Virus record (IMG/VR): IMGVR_UViG_3300044712_002653
Span: 1-49,963 of that record
Reading direction: 5' to 3' (one strand)
Length of the DNA stretch: 49,963 bases
Origin: a virus
Position 1 is the stretch's first letter, and each line of letters starts with the position of its first letter. Position numbers and translations under genes: made by a program. The notes under the pieces are model-generated. The model was not told the origin of the DNA and did not search any database. It saw nothing but the letters and a program-made list of their open reading frames with translations. Positions 21,968-30,170 of the stretch are shown piece after piece.

Positions 21968-23766
21968 TGCGGACGTTCGGCCACATCCGGCTGCTGAAGA
22001 GCCGCCGCGTCTGGGAGGTCGAGGCGGAGCCGCACGTCGTCATCCGGCTGAAGCGCGTGTTCCCGCAGCTGGACGTGGGCGAGTTCGGGAAGATCCACCT
22101 CTCCGACACCCCGGAGCACGGGCGCGAGCTGCTCTGGTTCATCGACCGGTACCCGGTCGAGATGGCGCCGGCGCACCGCGCGCACCTCGAGCTGCAGTCG
22201 CGGACCTTCATCGAGCGCCACGAGCGTCTGAACGCGATCGTGGACGGGAAGTACACGGCCCGCCCGTTCGACCTCGCGCTCCCCCTGCGCGACTACCAGA
22301 AGCTCGCCGCCGAGCTGGGGCTCCAGGCCGGGTCGCTACTCATCGGCGACGACCTCGGCCTCGGCAAGACCGCGGAGGCGATCGGCATCCTGGCCGACCC
22401 GAGCGCGCGGCCGGCGCTGGTCGTGACGCTGACGCACCTGCCCGGGCAGTGGGAGCGCGAGATCAAGAAGTTCGCGCCGTCGCTCCGGACGCACGTTCTG
22501 AAGTCGGCCCGGCCCTACGATCCCGAGGCGCCCTGGGGCGGCATCCTCGAGGCGACGCGGCCGCGGCGGAGCCGCCGGGACGCGACGGCGTACCTGCTGC
22601 CGGACGCGAGCGACGTCCCGGACGTCATCATCTCGAACTACCGCAAGCTCGCCGGGTGGGCCGACGTCCTCGCCGGGCTCGTCCGCGGCGTCTTCTTCGA
22701 TGAGGTCCAGGAGCTGCGCATCGCGGGCAGCGACAAGTACCGGGCCGCCAGCCACATCGCCGACGCCGCCCAGGTGAAGATCGGGATGAGCGCGACCCCG
22801 GTCTACAACTACGGCTCGGAGATCTACTCGGTCCTCCGGGTGCTGAACCCTCTGGCGCTCGGGACGCGCGACGAGTTCCTCCGCGAGTGGTGCACCGGTG
22901 CTACGGACCGGGCCAGCTACCCCGTTCGCGACCCGAAGGCCCTGGGCGTCTACCTCCGCGAGCAGTCGCTGATGCTGCGGCGGACGCGGAAGGAGGTCGG
23001 CCGCGAGCTGCCGCCGATCATCCCCGTGTTCCACCACATCGACGCCGACGAGGAGCCCCTGAAGGCCGTCGAGGGCGCCGCCGCCGAGCTCGCGCGCATC
23101 ATCCTCACGCAGGGCGGCCAGAAGCGCGGGGAGAAGCTCCGCGCCTCCGAGGAGCTCTCCTGGCGGCTGCGGCAGGCGACTGGCATCGCGAAGGCGCCGC
23201 ACGTCGCCGCGCTGGTGCGGATGCTCGTCGAGCAGGGCGAGCCGGTGCTGCTCTACGGCTGGCACCGCGAGGTGTACGCGATCTGGCAGGACCTCCTCGC
23301 CGACCTGCGCCCGGTCATGTTCACCGGGTCCGAGAGCCCGACCCAGAAGCAGCGCGCCTTCGAGGCGTTCGTGAAGGGCGAGGCGAAGGTGCTGATCATG
23401 TCGCTGCGCGCCGGCGCCGGCCTCGACGGGCTCCAGGAGGCCTGCCACGTCGTCGTGAACGGTGAGCTCGACTGGTCGCCGAAGGTCCACGATCAGGGCA
23501 TCGGGCGCGTCCGGCGCGACGGTCAGGACGAGTCGACGGTCGTGTACTGGGCGCTCACCAACGCCGGTTCGGACCCGGTCGTCGCCGGCGTGCTCGGGCT
23601 GAAGCGCGCGCAGGCCGAGGGCATCGTCAACCCGTACGACCCCGACGTCGAGCCGCTCGACGTGCACGGGGGCGAACAGAACATCCGCAAGCTCGCCGAG
23701 GCGTATCTGCGGCAGCGGGGTCTCCCGCTGCCCGCGGCCGCGCCGGCGACAGGGACGGAGGGGTAG
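21967..23766 (+). CDS. SNF2-family DEAD-like helicase/translocase
   Basis: A 599-residue superfamily 2 ATPase. RDYQKLA (about 108-114) precedes Walker A DDLGLGKT with K134; VVTLTHLPGQW, Walker B VFFDEVQEL, motif III MSATP, and in the second RecA lobe LLYGWHREVY, VLIMSLRAGAGLDG and motif VI QGIGRVRRDGQ. Phage relatives are found in replication modules and are thought to move on double-stranded DNA. The ATG overlaps the nuclease gene stop (TGATG). Confidence 0.93.
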   Translation: MRTFGHIRLLKSRRVWEVEAEPHVVIRLKRVFPQLDVGEFGKIHLSDTPEHGRELLWFIDRYPVEMAPAHRAHLELQSRTFIERHERLNAIVDGKYTARPFDLALPLRDYQKLAAELGLQAGSLLIGDDLGLGKTAEAIGILADPSARPALVVTLTHLPGQWEREIKKFAPSLRTHVLKSARPYDPEAPWGGILEATRPRRSRRDATAYLLPDASDVPDVIISNYRKLAGWADVLAGLVRGVFFDEVQELRIAGSDKYRAASHIADAAQVKIGMSATPVYNYGSEIYSVLRVLNPLALGTRDEFLREWCTGATDRASYPVRDPKALGVYLREQSLMLRRTRKEVGRELPPIIPVFHHIDADEEPLKAVEGAAAELARIILTQGGQKRGEKLRASEELSWRLRQATGIAKAPHVAALVRMLVEQGEPVLLYGWHREVYAIWQDLLADLRPVMFTGSESPTQKQRAFEAFVKGEAKVLIMSLRAGAGLDGLQEACHVVVNGELDWSPKVHDQGIGRVRRDGQDESTVVYWALTNAGSDPVVAGVLGLKRAQAEGIVNPYDPDVEPLDVHGGEQNIRKLAEAYLRQRGLPLPAAAPATGTEG

Positions 23767-23770
23767 GGGG

Positions 23771-24838
23771 ATGCGCTGGGAAGACGAGAGGTACGTCCGC
23801 GTCTACGTCCGCGACACCGCGGACTGGCTCGCCCTCGGGTGGGAGGCGCAGTCGCTCCTCGTCCTGACGATGCGGAAGGTCGACCGAGCCGGCCTGCTCG
23901 AGCTCGGGCGCGCGGGCGTGCGCGGGCTCGCCGCCGTCGTCGGCATGCCGCTGGACGTCGTCGAGCGCGCCCTGCCGGTGCTGCTGGAGGACGGCTGCGT
24001 GGTGCTGAACGGGTCGACACTGGTGGTCCCAAACTTCATCGAGGCCCAAGAGGCGGCGCAGTCGGACGCCCACCGGAAGAGGGAGTCTCGCGCCCGCGCG
24101 CGTGACCGCGCCGCCGCATCCGTCCGCACCGAGTCACGGAACGTGACGGACGCGGGACGAAACGTGACCACAGAGCCGGACCCGGTCACGTCGGGTCACG
24201 TCGGGTCACAGTCGGTCACCCCTAACTGTGCCGTGCCTAGCCGTGCCGTGCCTTCAGAAGAAACGCCCCCCCTCGCGCGCGAGCGCGAGCAGGACGAGGG
24301 CCACGATCTGGGCCCCGAGGCGGAGGAGCACACCGCCGCCGCCCGGCACGAGACCGCCTCGGAGCCCACCCCTCACCCCACGGCGAGCGCGGCTGAGACG
24401 CCCCGGGAGCCGGCGACGATCGCGCCGGCCACCCCGGGGCCACTCGATGCCGCTCCGCCGCCTGCGCGCCGCGCGCGCCGTGATCTCCGCGCCGAGGACT
24501 ACCCGGAGACGGCGCGCCTGCTCGTCGAGCTCGAGTCCGCCGGCTTCCTGGCGGCGTATCCGCGGGACGCCATCTCCGCCGGCGCGCTCGAGCGGGCAGT
24601 CGCGAGCGTCGGCGTGACAACCGCGCGGGAGCGGGTCATGGCGGTAGTCGAGGCCGACCGGGCGCTGCGGGTCGAGTCGCGGCCGTGGCTCGGCTGGTAC
24701 CTCGACGCGATCCAGGGGCAGCAGCCGCGCGCCCGGGCGGCGCGGGCGGCCAGCGGCGGGGCGACGGACATCCGCGTCGGGGTCGCCGCCCCGGCGCCGG
24801 CGGAAGCGTTCCAGGGAGGCGAACGTGAGCTCAGGTAG
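23771..24838 (+). CDS. Replication initiator, O/DnaD-like winged-helix protein
   Basis: A 355-residue protein. The N-terminal region (ERYVRVYVRDTADWLALGWE; VLTMRKVDRAGLLELG; MPLDVVERALPVLLEDG; LVVPNFIEAQEAAQSDAHRK) is the winged-helix part typical of phage replication initiators. A long disordered Ala/Pro/Thr linker (about 115-240) follows, then a C-terminal helical domain (about 245-320). The linker-coding DNA contains phased GTCAC iterons, as in lambda O where the origin lies inside the initiator gene. It is followed by a DnaC-like loader, matching the lambda O-P order. Confidence 0.75.
   Translation: MRWEDERYVRVYVRDTADWLALGWEAQSLLVLTMRKVDRAGLLELGRAGVRGLAAVVGMPLDVVERALPVLLEDGCVVLNGSTLVVPNFIEAQEAAQSDAHRKRESRARARDRAAASVRTESRNVTDAGRNVTTEPDPVTSGHVGSQSVTPNCAVPSRAVPSEETPPLAREREQDEGHDLGPEAEEHTAAARHETASEPTPHPTASAAETPREPATIAPATPGPLDAAPPPARRARRDLRAEDYPETARLLVELESAGFLAAYPRDAISAGALERAVASVGVTTARERVMAVVEADRALRVESRPWLGWYLDAIQGQQPRARAARAASGGATDIRVGVAAPAPAEAFQGGERELR
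24133..24219. other. Candidate replication origin, phased GTCAC iterons
   Basis: Seven GTCAC/GTGAC pentamers start at 24133, 24143, 24164, 24185, 24195, 24205 and 24215, so steps are 10, 21, 21, 10, 10 and 10 bp, i.e. on one face of the helix. A run of CCGTGCC repeats follows at 24231-24252. The array is inside the initiator gene, in its low-complexity linker. Confidence 0.6.
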
Positions 24839-25547
24839 CAGCGAGAGGCCGAAGAGCATCAGCGAGTTCGTGGAGCGGATCCGGGTCGGTGCGGAGCGCG
24901 CCGCGGCGGCCCGCCATGACCCCGCGCTGCAGGCGAAGGCGGCCGAGGAGTACGAGGGCCGCGTCGTCGACCTCCCCGAGGTCCGCCGGAAGCACCGGGA
25001 GCGCGACTGGCGCGCGCGGGGCATCCCGGAGCGCCTCTGGGCGATGTTCCACGACGGCGCGCCGGACGAGCCGGTCGGGCCGCTCGCGCCGAAGCCCTGC
25101 GATGGGCTCGAGGCGGTCGGTCGGTTCATGTCCCCGGCCGAGAGCCGGACGATCCTGCTCCTCGCGGGCCCGGTGGGCGCGTGGAAGACGGCCTCCGCCG
25201 CGTGGGCCGCGGCGTGGGCACCCGGCGCCGTGTTCGCGAAGGCCATCGAGGTCATCCGGCAGGGGATGTACCCGTCCGACCCGGGCTTCCTCCCGCGCCT
25301 CCACGGCGCGCGACTCCTGGTCCTCGACGACCTGGCGGCGGAACCGCTGGACGGGAAGGGCTACGCCATTGCCGCGATCACGGACCTCGTCGACCGCAGG
25401 TACGACGCGGCCCGGAAGACGATCATCACGGTGAACCTGCCGCTCGAGCAGTTCCGCGAGCGATATGGGAGCGAGCTCGGCGCGCGCCTGTGGCGGCGGA
25501 TCGTCGAGGTGGGCCGGTTCGTCGAGCTGCCGGCGAGGAAGGCGTGA
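24825..25547 (+). CDS. DnaC-like AAA+ helicase loader
   Basis: A 240-residue protein of the DnaC/IstB-like family. Residues about 35-75 (EGRVVDLPEVRRKHRERDWR) match the loader N-terminal zone. The ATPase part has LLLAGPVGAWKT at 111-122 where family members have G-x-G-K-T; Walker B LLVLDDL is at 164-170; the sensor-like KTIITVNLPLEQF and GARLWRRIVE arginine segment follow. The Walker A glycine before Lys121 is replaced by Trp120. GTG start with GGGAGG upstream. It would place the host helicase at the phage origin. Confidence 0.85.
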   Translation: MSSGSSERPKSISEFVERIRVGAERAAAARHDPALQAKAAEEYEGRVVDLPEVRRKHRERDWRARGIPERLWAMFHDGAPDEPVGPLAPKPCDGLEAVGRFMSPAESRTILLLAGPVGAWKTASAAWAAAWAPGAVFAKAIEVIRQGMYPSDPGFLPRLHGARLLVLDDLAAEPLDGKGYAIAAITDLVDRRYDAARKTIITVNLPLEQFRERYGSELGARLWRRIVEVGRFVELPARKA

Positions 25548-25663
25548 TGCTCCTCCACCTCGTCACGTGGGCGCGCAACCGCGTCCGGGTCTGGCGCGAG
25601 ATCCGGGCGTCCCGCCGGCGCGCCGAGATCCGCGCGTCGCTCCAGCTCGGGAGGCCCGAGTGA
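25547..25663 (+). CDS. Tiny basic hypothetical protein
   Basis: A 38-residue, Arg-rich peptide (WARNRVRVWREIRASRRRAE). Both ends overlap neighbours (TGATG and GTGA) and AGGAAGG precedes the ATG, supporting translation. Role unknown. Confidence 0.5.
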   Translation: MLLHLVTWARNRVRVWREIRASRRRAEIRASLQLGRPE

Positions 25664-26154
25664 ACGCGCCCGCGCGCGCCCTGAGGGAGTACCCGTTCCT
25701 GCACGCGTGGGATCGGTCGCGGTACTCGCCCGCCTACCTGTGCTCGGGACCGAGCGAGGAGGAGGTCCAGGCGGCCGTCGTCGAGGCCCTCCGCCTGCGG
25801 TGGCGCGCAGTCGTCACGGAGATCGACGTCGGCGACAAGAGGCTGCGCGGTCGCCTGGGACGGCTCGGCCTCGACCGGCGGATCGTCAGCATGGCCGGCG
25901 GCGGGAACAAGAAGGGCGTCGTGGACCTCGCGGTGACGTTCCCCGGCGGTCGCGCCGGGTGGTTCGAGATCAAGAAGCCAGAGCTGTGCGTCCTGTCGAA
26001 GGCGACGGGGCTCCTCGTCCAGGCGCGCAGGCCCGGAGAGCCCAGCGACGAGCAGCTCGACTTCCTCCTCGCGCAGGCGAGCGCCGGCGCGGTGGTGGGC
26101 GTGCTCTGGGCGGTCGACGACCTGTTCGCCTGCATCCCGGGAGCGACCCGGTGA
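25660..26154 (+). CDS. VRR-NUC domain nuclease
   Basis: A 164-residue protein with a VRR-NUC (PD-(D/E)XK clan) core: SEEEVQAAVVEALRLRWRAV helix, then GGGNKKGVVDLAVTFPGGRA with the catalytic Asp, WFEIKKPE with the E-x-K pair, and PSDEQLDFLLAQASAGAVVG. Phage VRR-NUC proteins act as structure-specific nucleases, e.g. Holliday-junction-like resolvases. GTG start; GGGAGG upstream; GTGA overlap. Confidence 0.85.
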   Translation: MNAPARALREYPFLHAWDRSRYSPAYLCSGPSEEEVQAAVVEALRLRWRAVVTEIDVGDKRLRGRLGRLGLDRRIVSMAGGGNKKGVVDLAVTFPGGRAGWFEIKKPELCVLSKATGLLVQARRPGEPSDEQLDFLLAQASAGAVVGVLWAVDDLFACIPGATR

Positions 26155-27227
26155 ACGCCGTCCTGCTCGAGCTCGTCGCCTGCGAGGCGCTCCGCGCCCA
26201 GTTCCCCCGCGGGATGCCTCGGCGCGGATGCGTTCGCCGCCAGTTCGAGGCCCGCCGCGAGGGGAAGGGCTGGGCGCCCGCTCATCCGGCCTGCGTGAGA
26301 TGCGAGCTCGGTCGCCGAGTGCGCGTCGAGGTCGAGGCGGCGGGCGTCGCTCTGGGGACGTGCGAGAAGGCCGGGCACGCCATCGTGGGTACCGGCGAGT
26401 GCGATACCTGCGCCGAGGAGAGGTCCGTCCACGAGGTGAAGCGGCGGGATGCTTCGCGGCCTCCTCCGCAGGAGCGCATCTGGGCGCCCGGCGCCGCTGA
26501 CGCGCCGATCGCGCCTCTTCCTCGTCACGACACCGGGCTGAAGCCGGAGGACGTCGAGGCGACCGCGGCGCGTGTCCGGGAGGCGATGAGCCGCGCTCAG
26601 GCCGTCGCCCCGTCGCCGGCGACGCCCGCGCCTACCACGCCGGCGGACACACGGGCGCCGCCCGCCGCGCCCCCGCGCGCGACCTGCGCGTGTGGATGCG
26701 GCCGGGAGATCCGGTCGGGCAACCGCAGCGGGTACGCCGGCAGCTGCGGACGGAGTCAGAGCGCGCTCGCGCTCGCCCGACGCGCCGCGAACGAGCAGCA
26801 GACCACGCAGGAACCGCCGGCGCCGACGCCGGCCGAGGAGGAGGACGCAATGCCGACAGGAGTCCGTGCTGCGCCGTGCCCGGGATGCGGGACGAAGGGA
26901 AGCAAGCACCGCCAGGTGAACGGGAAGGACTGTCCGCAGCGCGGCACGGGTCGAGGGGCGGCGCCGGAGACTCCACCGGCCCGGGGCGACCGCCCGGCGC
27001 GCAAGGTGGTAGTCCTCCGCCGGCCCGGGGCGCCCGCCCAGCCGCCGGACGTCGACGCGCTCCTCGCTCGCCGAGAGGACCTCGTGAAGGAGGGCAAGCG
27101 GATCGAGGCCGAGATCGGCCAGGTGAACGCCGACCTCCTCACCGCGCTCGCCCGCGAGGAGCAGCGCGTCGAGAAGCTGCGCACGGCGGTCCACGAGGCG
27201 GCCCAGCGCGCCGCCGGGGCGGGGTAG
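26151..27227 (+). CDS. Hypothetical protein with several zinc motifs
   Basis: A 358-residue protein. Segments in order: CVRCELGRR (about 48-56) and CEKAGHAIVGTGECDTCAEE (about 75-94), a Pro/Ala-rich linker, CACGCGREIRSGNRSGYAGS with CGRSQ (about 180-205), CPGCGTKGSKH...CPQRG (about 242-262), and a C-terminal coiled coil (REDLVKEGKRIEAEIGQVNA). The repeated Cys pairs suggest nucleic-acid binding. Function unknown. Confidence 0.6.
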   Translation: MNAVLLELVACEALRAQFPRGMPRRGCVRRQFEARREGKGWAPAHPACVRCELGRRVRVEVEAAGVALGTCEKAGHAIVGTGECDTCAEERSVHEVKRRDASRPPPQERIWAPGAADAPIAPLPRHDTGLKPEDVEATAARVREAMSRAQAVAPSPATPAPTTPADTRAPPAAPPRATCACGCGREIRSGNRSGYAGSCGRSQSALALARRAANEQQTTQEPPAPTPAEEEDAMPTGVRAAPCPGCGTKGSKHRQVNGKDCPQRGTGRGAAPETPPARGDRPARKVVVLRRPGAPAQPPDVDALLARREDLVKEGKRIEAEIGQVNADLLTALAREEQRVEKLRTAVHEAAQRAAGAG

Positions 27228-27230
27228 GCG

Positions 27231-27581
27231 ATGGCCAGGAGGCGGGAGCGGGAGCCGGCGACGGCGTTCATCTCGCGGGGAGAGATCGTCATCCGTCTGC
27301 CGATCGAGGTCATCCCGGCCGCGTACATGGGCGGCGAGGACGTCGGAGCAATCGACCCAGGGTTCAAGATCACGGATGCGCCGCTGTTCGCGCGCGACGT
27401 GATCCGCGAGCTGAACCGCGAGAACCCCGACAACGGCGTCACGGCGATCCACCGCCTATTCGACGCGGCGATGATCGCCGCCATCGAGGACGGCGCCGAG
27501 GGCGTCGAAGACGACCCTCCGTGCCCTAGGCACGAGATGGCGTACCGGCACTGCGGCTGCAAGCGCGCGAGGGGGAAGTAG
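27231..27581 (+). CDS. Hypothetical phage protein
   Basis: A 116-residue protein: basic start, a beta segment (TAFISRGEIVIRLPIEVIP), FKITDAPLFARDVIRELNRE, a helical middle, and a Cys/His tail (CPRHEMAYRHCGCKR). Not recognised. Starts three bases after the preceding stop. Confidence 0.55.
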   Translation: MARRREREPATAFISRGEIVIRLPIEVIPAAYMGGEDVGAIDPGFKITDAPLFARDVIRELNRENPDNGVTAIHRLFDAAMIAAIEDGAEGVEDDPPCPRHEMAYRHCGCKRARGK

Positions 27582-28070
27582 ATGGACGCGACCACCACCA
27601 CTCCCGAGCGCGCCGGCCGCGAGGGCGACCAGCCGCTCCCGACGCCGGGCGCCGCGAGCGTCCTCGCCAGCCTCGAGGTGCGCGTCCCGCTGCTCGAGGC
27701 CGCCGGCGAGGTCGAACCCGGAACTGCCGAGCGCGTCCTGCCGCGCGAGCGCGCTCGCATCGCCCTCGGCAAGAGGCGGTACGGCCGGGCGCTCGAGACG
27801 TTCAACGGCCGGGATGCCCACGAGGACCTCGTCTGCGAGCTGCTCGACGGCGTGAACTACGCCGAGCAGGCTCGCCTGCAGTACGTCGCCCTGGAGGCCC
27901 GCCTCACTCACGCCCTGCTCCAGCTCCGGCACGCGGATTCCCTCCGCCTCGCCGCAGAGGAACGCGCGGCCAGGGCCGAGGCGGACCTCGCCACCCACGT
28001 CGAGGCCCAGGACCGCCGGATCGCCGACCTGAAGGATCAGCTCGCGCAGCTGCGAGGAGCGGGGGCCTGA
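27582..28070 (+). CDS. Hypothetical protein with C-terminal coiled coil
   Basis: A 162-residue protein: disordered start, a central YGRALETFNGRDAHEDLVCE region, and a long helix from about 95 to the end (LEARLTHALLQLRHADSLRL; RIADLKDQLAQLRG) expected to dimerise. The ATG abuts the preceding stop codon. Unknown function. Confidence 0.55.
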   Translation: MDATTTTPERAGREGDQPLPTPGAASVLASLEVRVPLLEAAGEVEPGTAERVLPRERARIALGKRRYGRALETFNGRDAHEDLVCELLDGVNYAEQARLQYVALEARLTHALLQLRHADSLRLAAEERAARAEADLATHVEAQDRRIADLKDQLAQLRGAGA

Positions 28071-28101
28071 TGCTCAGCGGCGCGCGACGGGAGGGCGGAC
28101 G

Positions 28102-28710
28102 ATGCTCCGGCTGAAGGGCGACGCCGAGGCCGGCTTCTTCGGGCTCATCCGCGGCGCCATCGCCGTCGGGGAGCGCTTTCCTCATCTCCGCAGGATGGCC
28201 GACGCCCTCTACGACCTCGTGCGACCAGCTGCGGCGGACGAGGGCGAGCCTGTCGCATCGCCGCCGCCCCAGCTCGCCCTATGGGTGGTCGACTCAGACG
28301 GCCTTCCACCGCGCCCGTGGAGGCTCTACCGCGACTCGATCGTGGACTGCACGACGCTCGGGTGCCCGGTGCCGGCGCACATCTGCGTTGCTCGCCAGAT
28401 CGCGGCGGGGCTCCAGCGCACGCACGACACCCACCGAGGCCAGGCGTCCGAGTACGTCACCTGCGTCACCGAACGCTGCGCGCAGGGACGCGGCGTCCGC
28501 GCTGCGCTCGATCCGCAGGACGCTGTCGTCTGGAAGGGGGAGGGCGCGGGGAAGCGTGCCAGCCCGACGCGGCGCCGGCGCGAGAAGGCGAAGCAGAACG
28601 CCGCGCGCTCCCGCATGGAGTCCGTGGGATTGCTCGACGAGGTCCGCACCCTCGACATCCACCCAGATCCGGTGGTCGAAGAGGATGAGCACGACCAGGA
28701 GGGAGCATGA
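28102..28710 (+). CDS. Hypothetical phage protein with Cys motifs
   Basis: A 202-residue protein. RLYRDSIVDCTTLGCPVPAH and ASEYVTCVTERCAQGRGVR give two C-x(n)-C pairs; a basic helix (SPTRRRREKAKQNAARSRME) follows. GGGAGG lies seven bases before the ATG. It is the last gene before the structural region. Function unknown. Confidence 0.55.
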   Translation: MLRLKGDAEAGFFGLIRGAIAVGERFPHLRRMADALYDLVRPAAADEGEPVASPPPQLALWVVDSDGLPPRPWRLYRDSIVDCTTLGCPVPAHICVARQIAAGLQRTHDTHRGQASEYVTCVTERCAQGRGVRAALDPQDAVVWKGEGAGKRASPTRRRREKAKQNAARSRMESVGLLDEVRTLDIHPDPVVEEDEHDQEGA

Positions 28711-29282
28711 GCGCGCCGCTCGAGTTCACGTGGGACAGCCGAGATCTGGAGGTCTTCCGCGGTGGGAAGATGGAGAGCGCTGTCGTGCGGGCTTTCCGGT
28801 TGGCGGGTAACCAGGCCGCGCGCTCCCTCAGGAAGGACGAGATCGCGTTCGCGCGCTCGCGCAAGAGCCTCCAGGAGCAGGTCATCGTCGAGGACCAGTC
28901 GCTGTCGCTGCCGTCGAGCAAGACGCATCTGAGCGACCTCGTCTGGCGGATCTGGGTGAGAGGCAGGCCCGTCCCCGTGTCCAAGTTTCCGCACTCGATG
29001 AGCGGGCTCGGGACGATCGTGACGTTCGGGGGATCGGGAGGGACCCAGCTCATCGCCAGCGCATTCGTGGCTCGTATGAGGAGCGGTCACATGGGCGTCT
29101 TCCGCCGCACGGGCAAGGCGCGGCTGCCGATCCAGGAGCTGTTCTCCTCCCGCCTGCCTCGCAAGTTCGGCGACGAGGTCATGGTCACGTACGGTGACAA
29201 GACGTACCGCAAGCTCGAGAGCGCCTTCGGCCGAGGGCTCACCCGCGAGGTCGCGAAGTTGCGCAGGAAGGGGGAGGCATGA
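28707..29282 (+). CDS. Minor tail protein Z-like (gpZ family)
   Basis: A 191-residue protein of the prophage minor tail Z family, related to lambda gpZ and the HK97 gp10 head-tail group. Supporting features: AVVRAFRLAGNQAARSLRKD near residue 25, LSLPSSKTHLSDLVWRIWV, and the family hallmark FVARMRSGHMGVFRRTGKAR followed by LPIQELFSSRLPRKF. In lambda it lies with the tail genes; here it precedes terminase, far from the gpU-like gene. ATGA overlap sets the start. Confidence 0.75.
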   Translation: MSAPLEFTWDSRDLEVFRGGKMESAVVRAFRLAGNQAARSLRKDEIAFARSRKSLQEQVIVEDQSLSLPSSKTHLSDLVWRIWVRGRPVPVSKFPHSMSGLGTIVTFGGSGGTQLIASAFVARMRSGHMGVFRRTGKARLPIQELFSSRLPRKFGDEVMVTYGDKTYRKLESAFGRGLTREVAKLRRKGEA

Positions 29283-29512
29283 CGTCGGACATGGGTCATG
29301 GCAACGCGCGTGCCAGTGCATACACACCCACCCCCACCCCTTTCGGGTCCTTCCCGGGGGTACGCCCCGTGCGGGTGCGAATGAGCCCGATTTTCAACTA
29401 CGCATGTGTGATTTCAAGTGTTTACGGGCCCGTCAACCTGAAGCGTCAACCGTCAACCTCGACGGGTTACACCCCGCGCCTGCGCGCGCCGCCGATTGGC
29501 AATCCCGATTGA
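29279..29512 (+). CDS. Doubtful 77-residue open frame
   Basis: An open frame starting with ATGA overlap and a good ribosome site (GGGGGAGG), but its third-position GC content is much lower than its neighbours and its sequence (e.g. ASAYTPTPTPFGSFPG) looks non-coding. It fills the gap before the terminase genes and may simply be read through a regulatory or packaging region. Confidence 0.25.
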   Translation: MTSDMGHGNARASAYTPTPTPFGSFPGVRPVRVRMSPIFNYACVISSVYGPVNLKRQPSTSTGYTPRLRAPPIGNPD

Positions 29513-29516
29513 GCCC
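29283..29516. other. Low-GC gap upstream of terminase, candidate cos/pac
   Basis: The only stretch in the late region with clearly lower GC and poor coding signature. It contains CCTTCCCGGGGGTACG-type G/C blocks near 29350 and three CGTCAAC repeats at 29431, 29444 and 29451. Phages with GpA-type terminases usually cut their DNA just upstream of the small-subunit gene, so this is the natural place for the packaging site. No cohesive end can be proven from sequence. Confidence 0.4.
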
Positions 29517-30170
29517 GTGAGCAATCCGACTACCGCTCCGATCTCCCTGCGCGCCTACGCGAAGCGTCGCGGCGTCTCCGCGATGGCGGTGTCGAAGGCG
29601 ATCTCGAGCGGACGGCTGCGGGCGAGCGTCGTGCGCGACGAGCGTGGCCAGCCGAAGATCGCGGACCCCGACCTCGCCGATCGCGAATGGGACGCCGGGA
29701 CCGATCACTCGAGGGCGCCGGGGTACGTGAAGGAGCGCGCGAGCGCCCGCGCCGCCGGCGTCCCGCCGCCCGGTCCGATCCCCGCGCCGCTCCCGGCCTC
29801 GGCGCCGCGCGTGCCGCCCGCGCCAGGTGAAGCGATCCAGGAGCCGGAAAACCTGTCGCTCTCCCTCGAGAGCGCGCGCGAGAAGTTCTGGAAGGCGCAG
29901 ACCGCCGAGGCCGACTACCGCGAGCGGATCGGCGAACTCGTCGACGCGAAGGAGATGGCGGCGCTCATCGCGGACGCGTTCACCAGGACGAAGACGCGTC
30001 TCCTCGCCGTGCCCACTCGGGCTCGCCAGCTACTCCCGCAGCTCGGCGCGCCGGACGTCGCCGTCCTCGACTCGATCGTCCGCGAGGCGCTCGAGGAGCT
30101 CGTGGTGGAGCTGGCGCCCGCGCCGGCGTCGTCCACCCCGCCGCCCCCGAGCGAGGCCGCGGTTGGGTGA
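29517..30170 (+). CDS. Terminase small subunit (Nu1-like)
   Basis: A 217-residue protein (from GTG 29517). The N-terminus ISLRAYAKRRGVSAMAVSKA with AISSGRL is the DNA-binding HTH of Nu1-type small terminases; a Pro-rich linker and then ESAREKFWKAQTAEADYRER and DAKEMAALIADAFTRTKTRL follow, the usual oligomerisation and coiled-coil parts. It recognises the packaging site and feeds DNA to the large subunit. An in-frame TTG at 29496 is an alternative start; neither has a clear ribosome site. Confidence 0.85.
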   Translation: MSNPTTAPISLRAYAKRRGVSAMAVSKAISSGRLRASVVRDERGQPKIADPDLADREWDAGTDHSRAPGYVKERASARAAGVPPPGPIPAPLPASAPRVPPAPGEAIQEPENLSLSLESAREKFWKAQTAEADYRERIGELVDAKEMAALIADAFTRTKTRLLAVPTRARQLLPQLGAPDVAVLDSIVREALEELVVELAPAPASSTPPPPSEAAVG

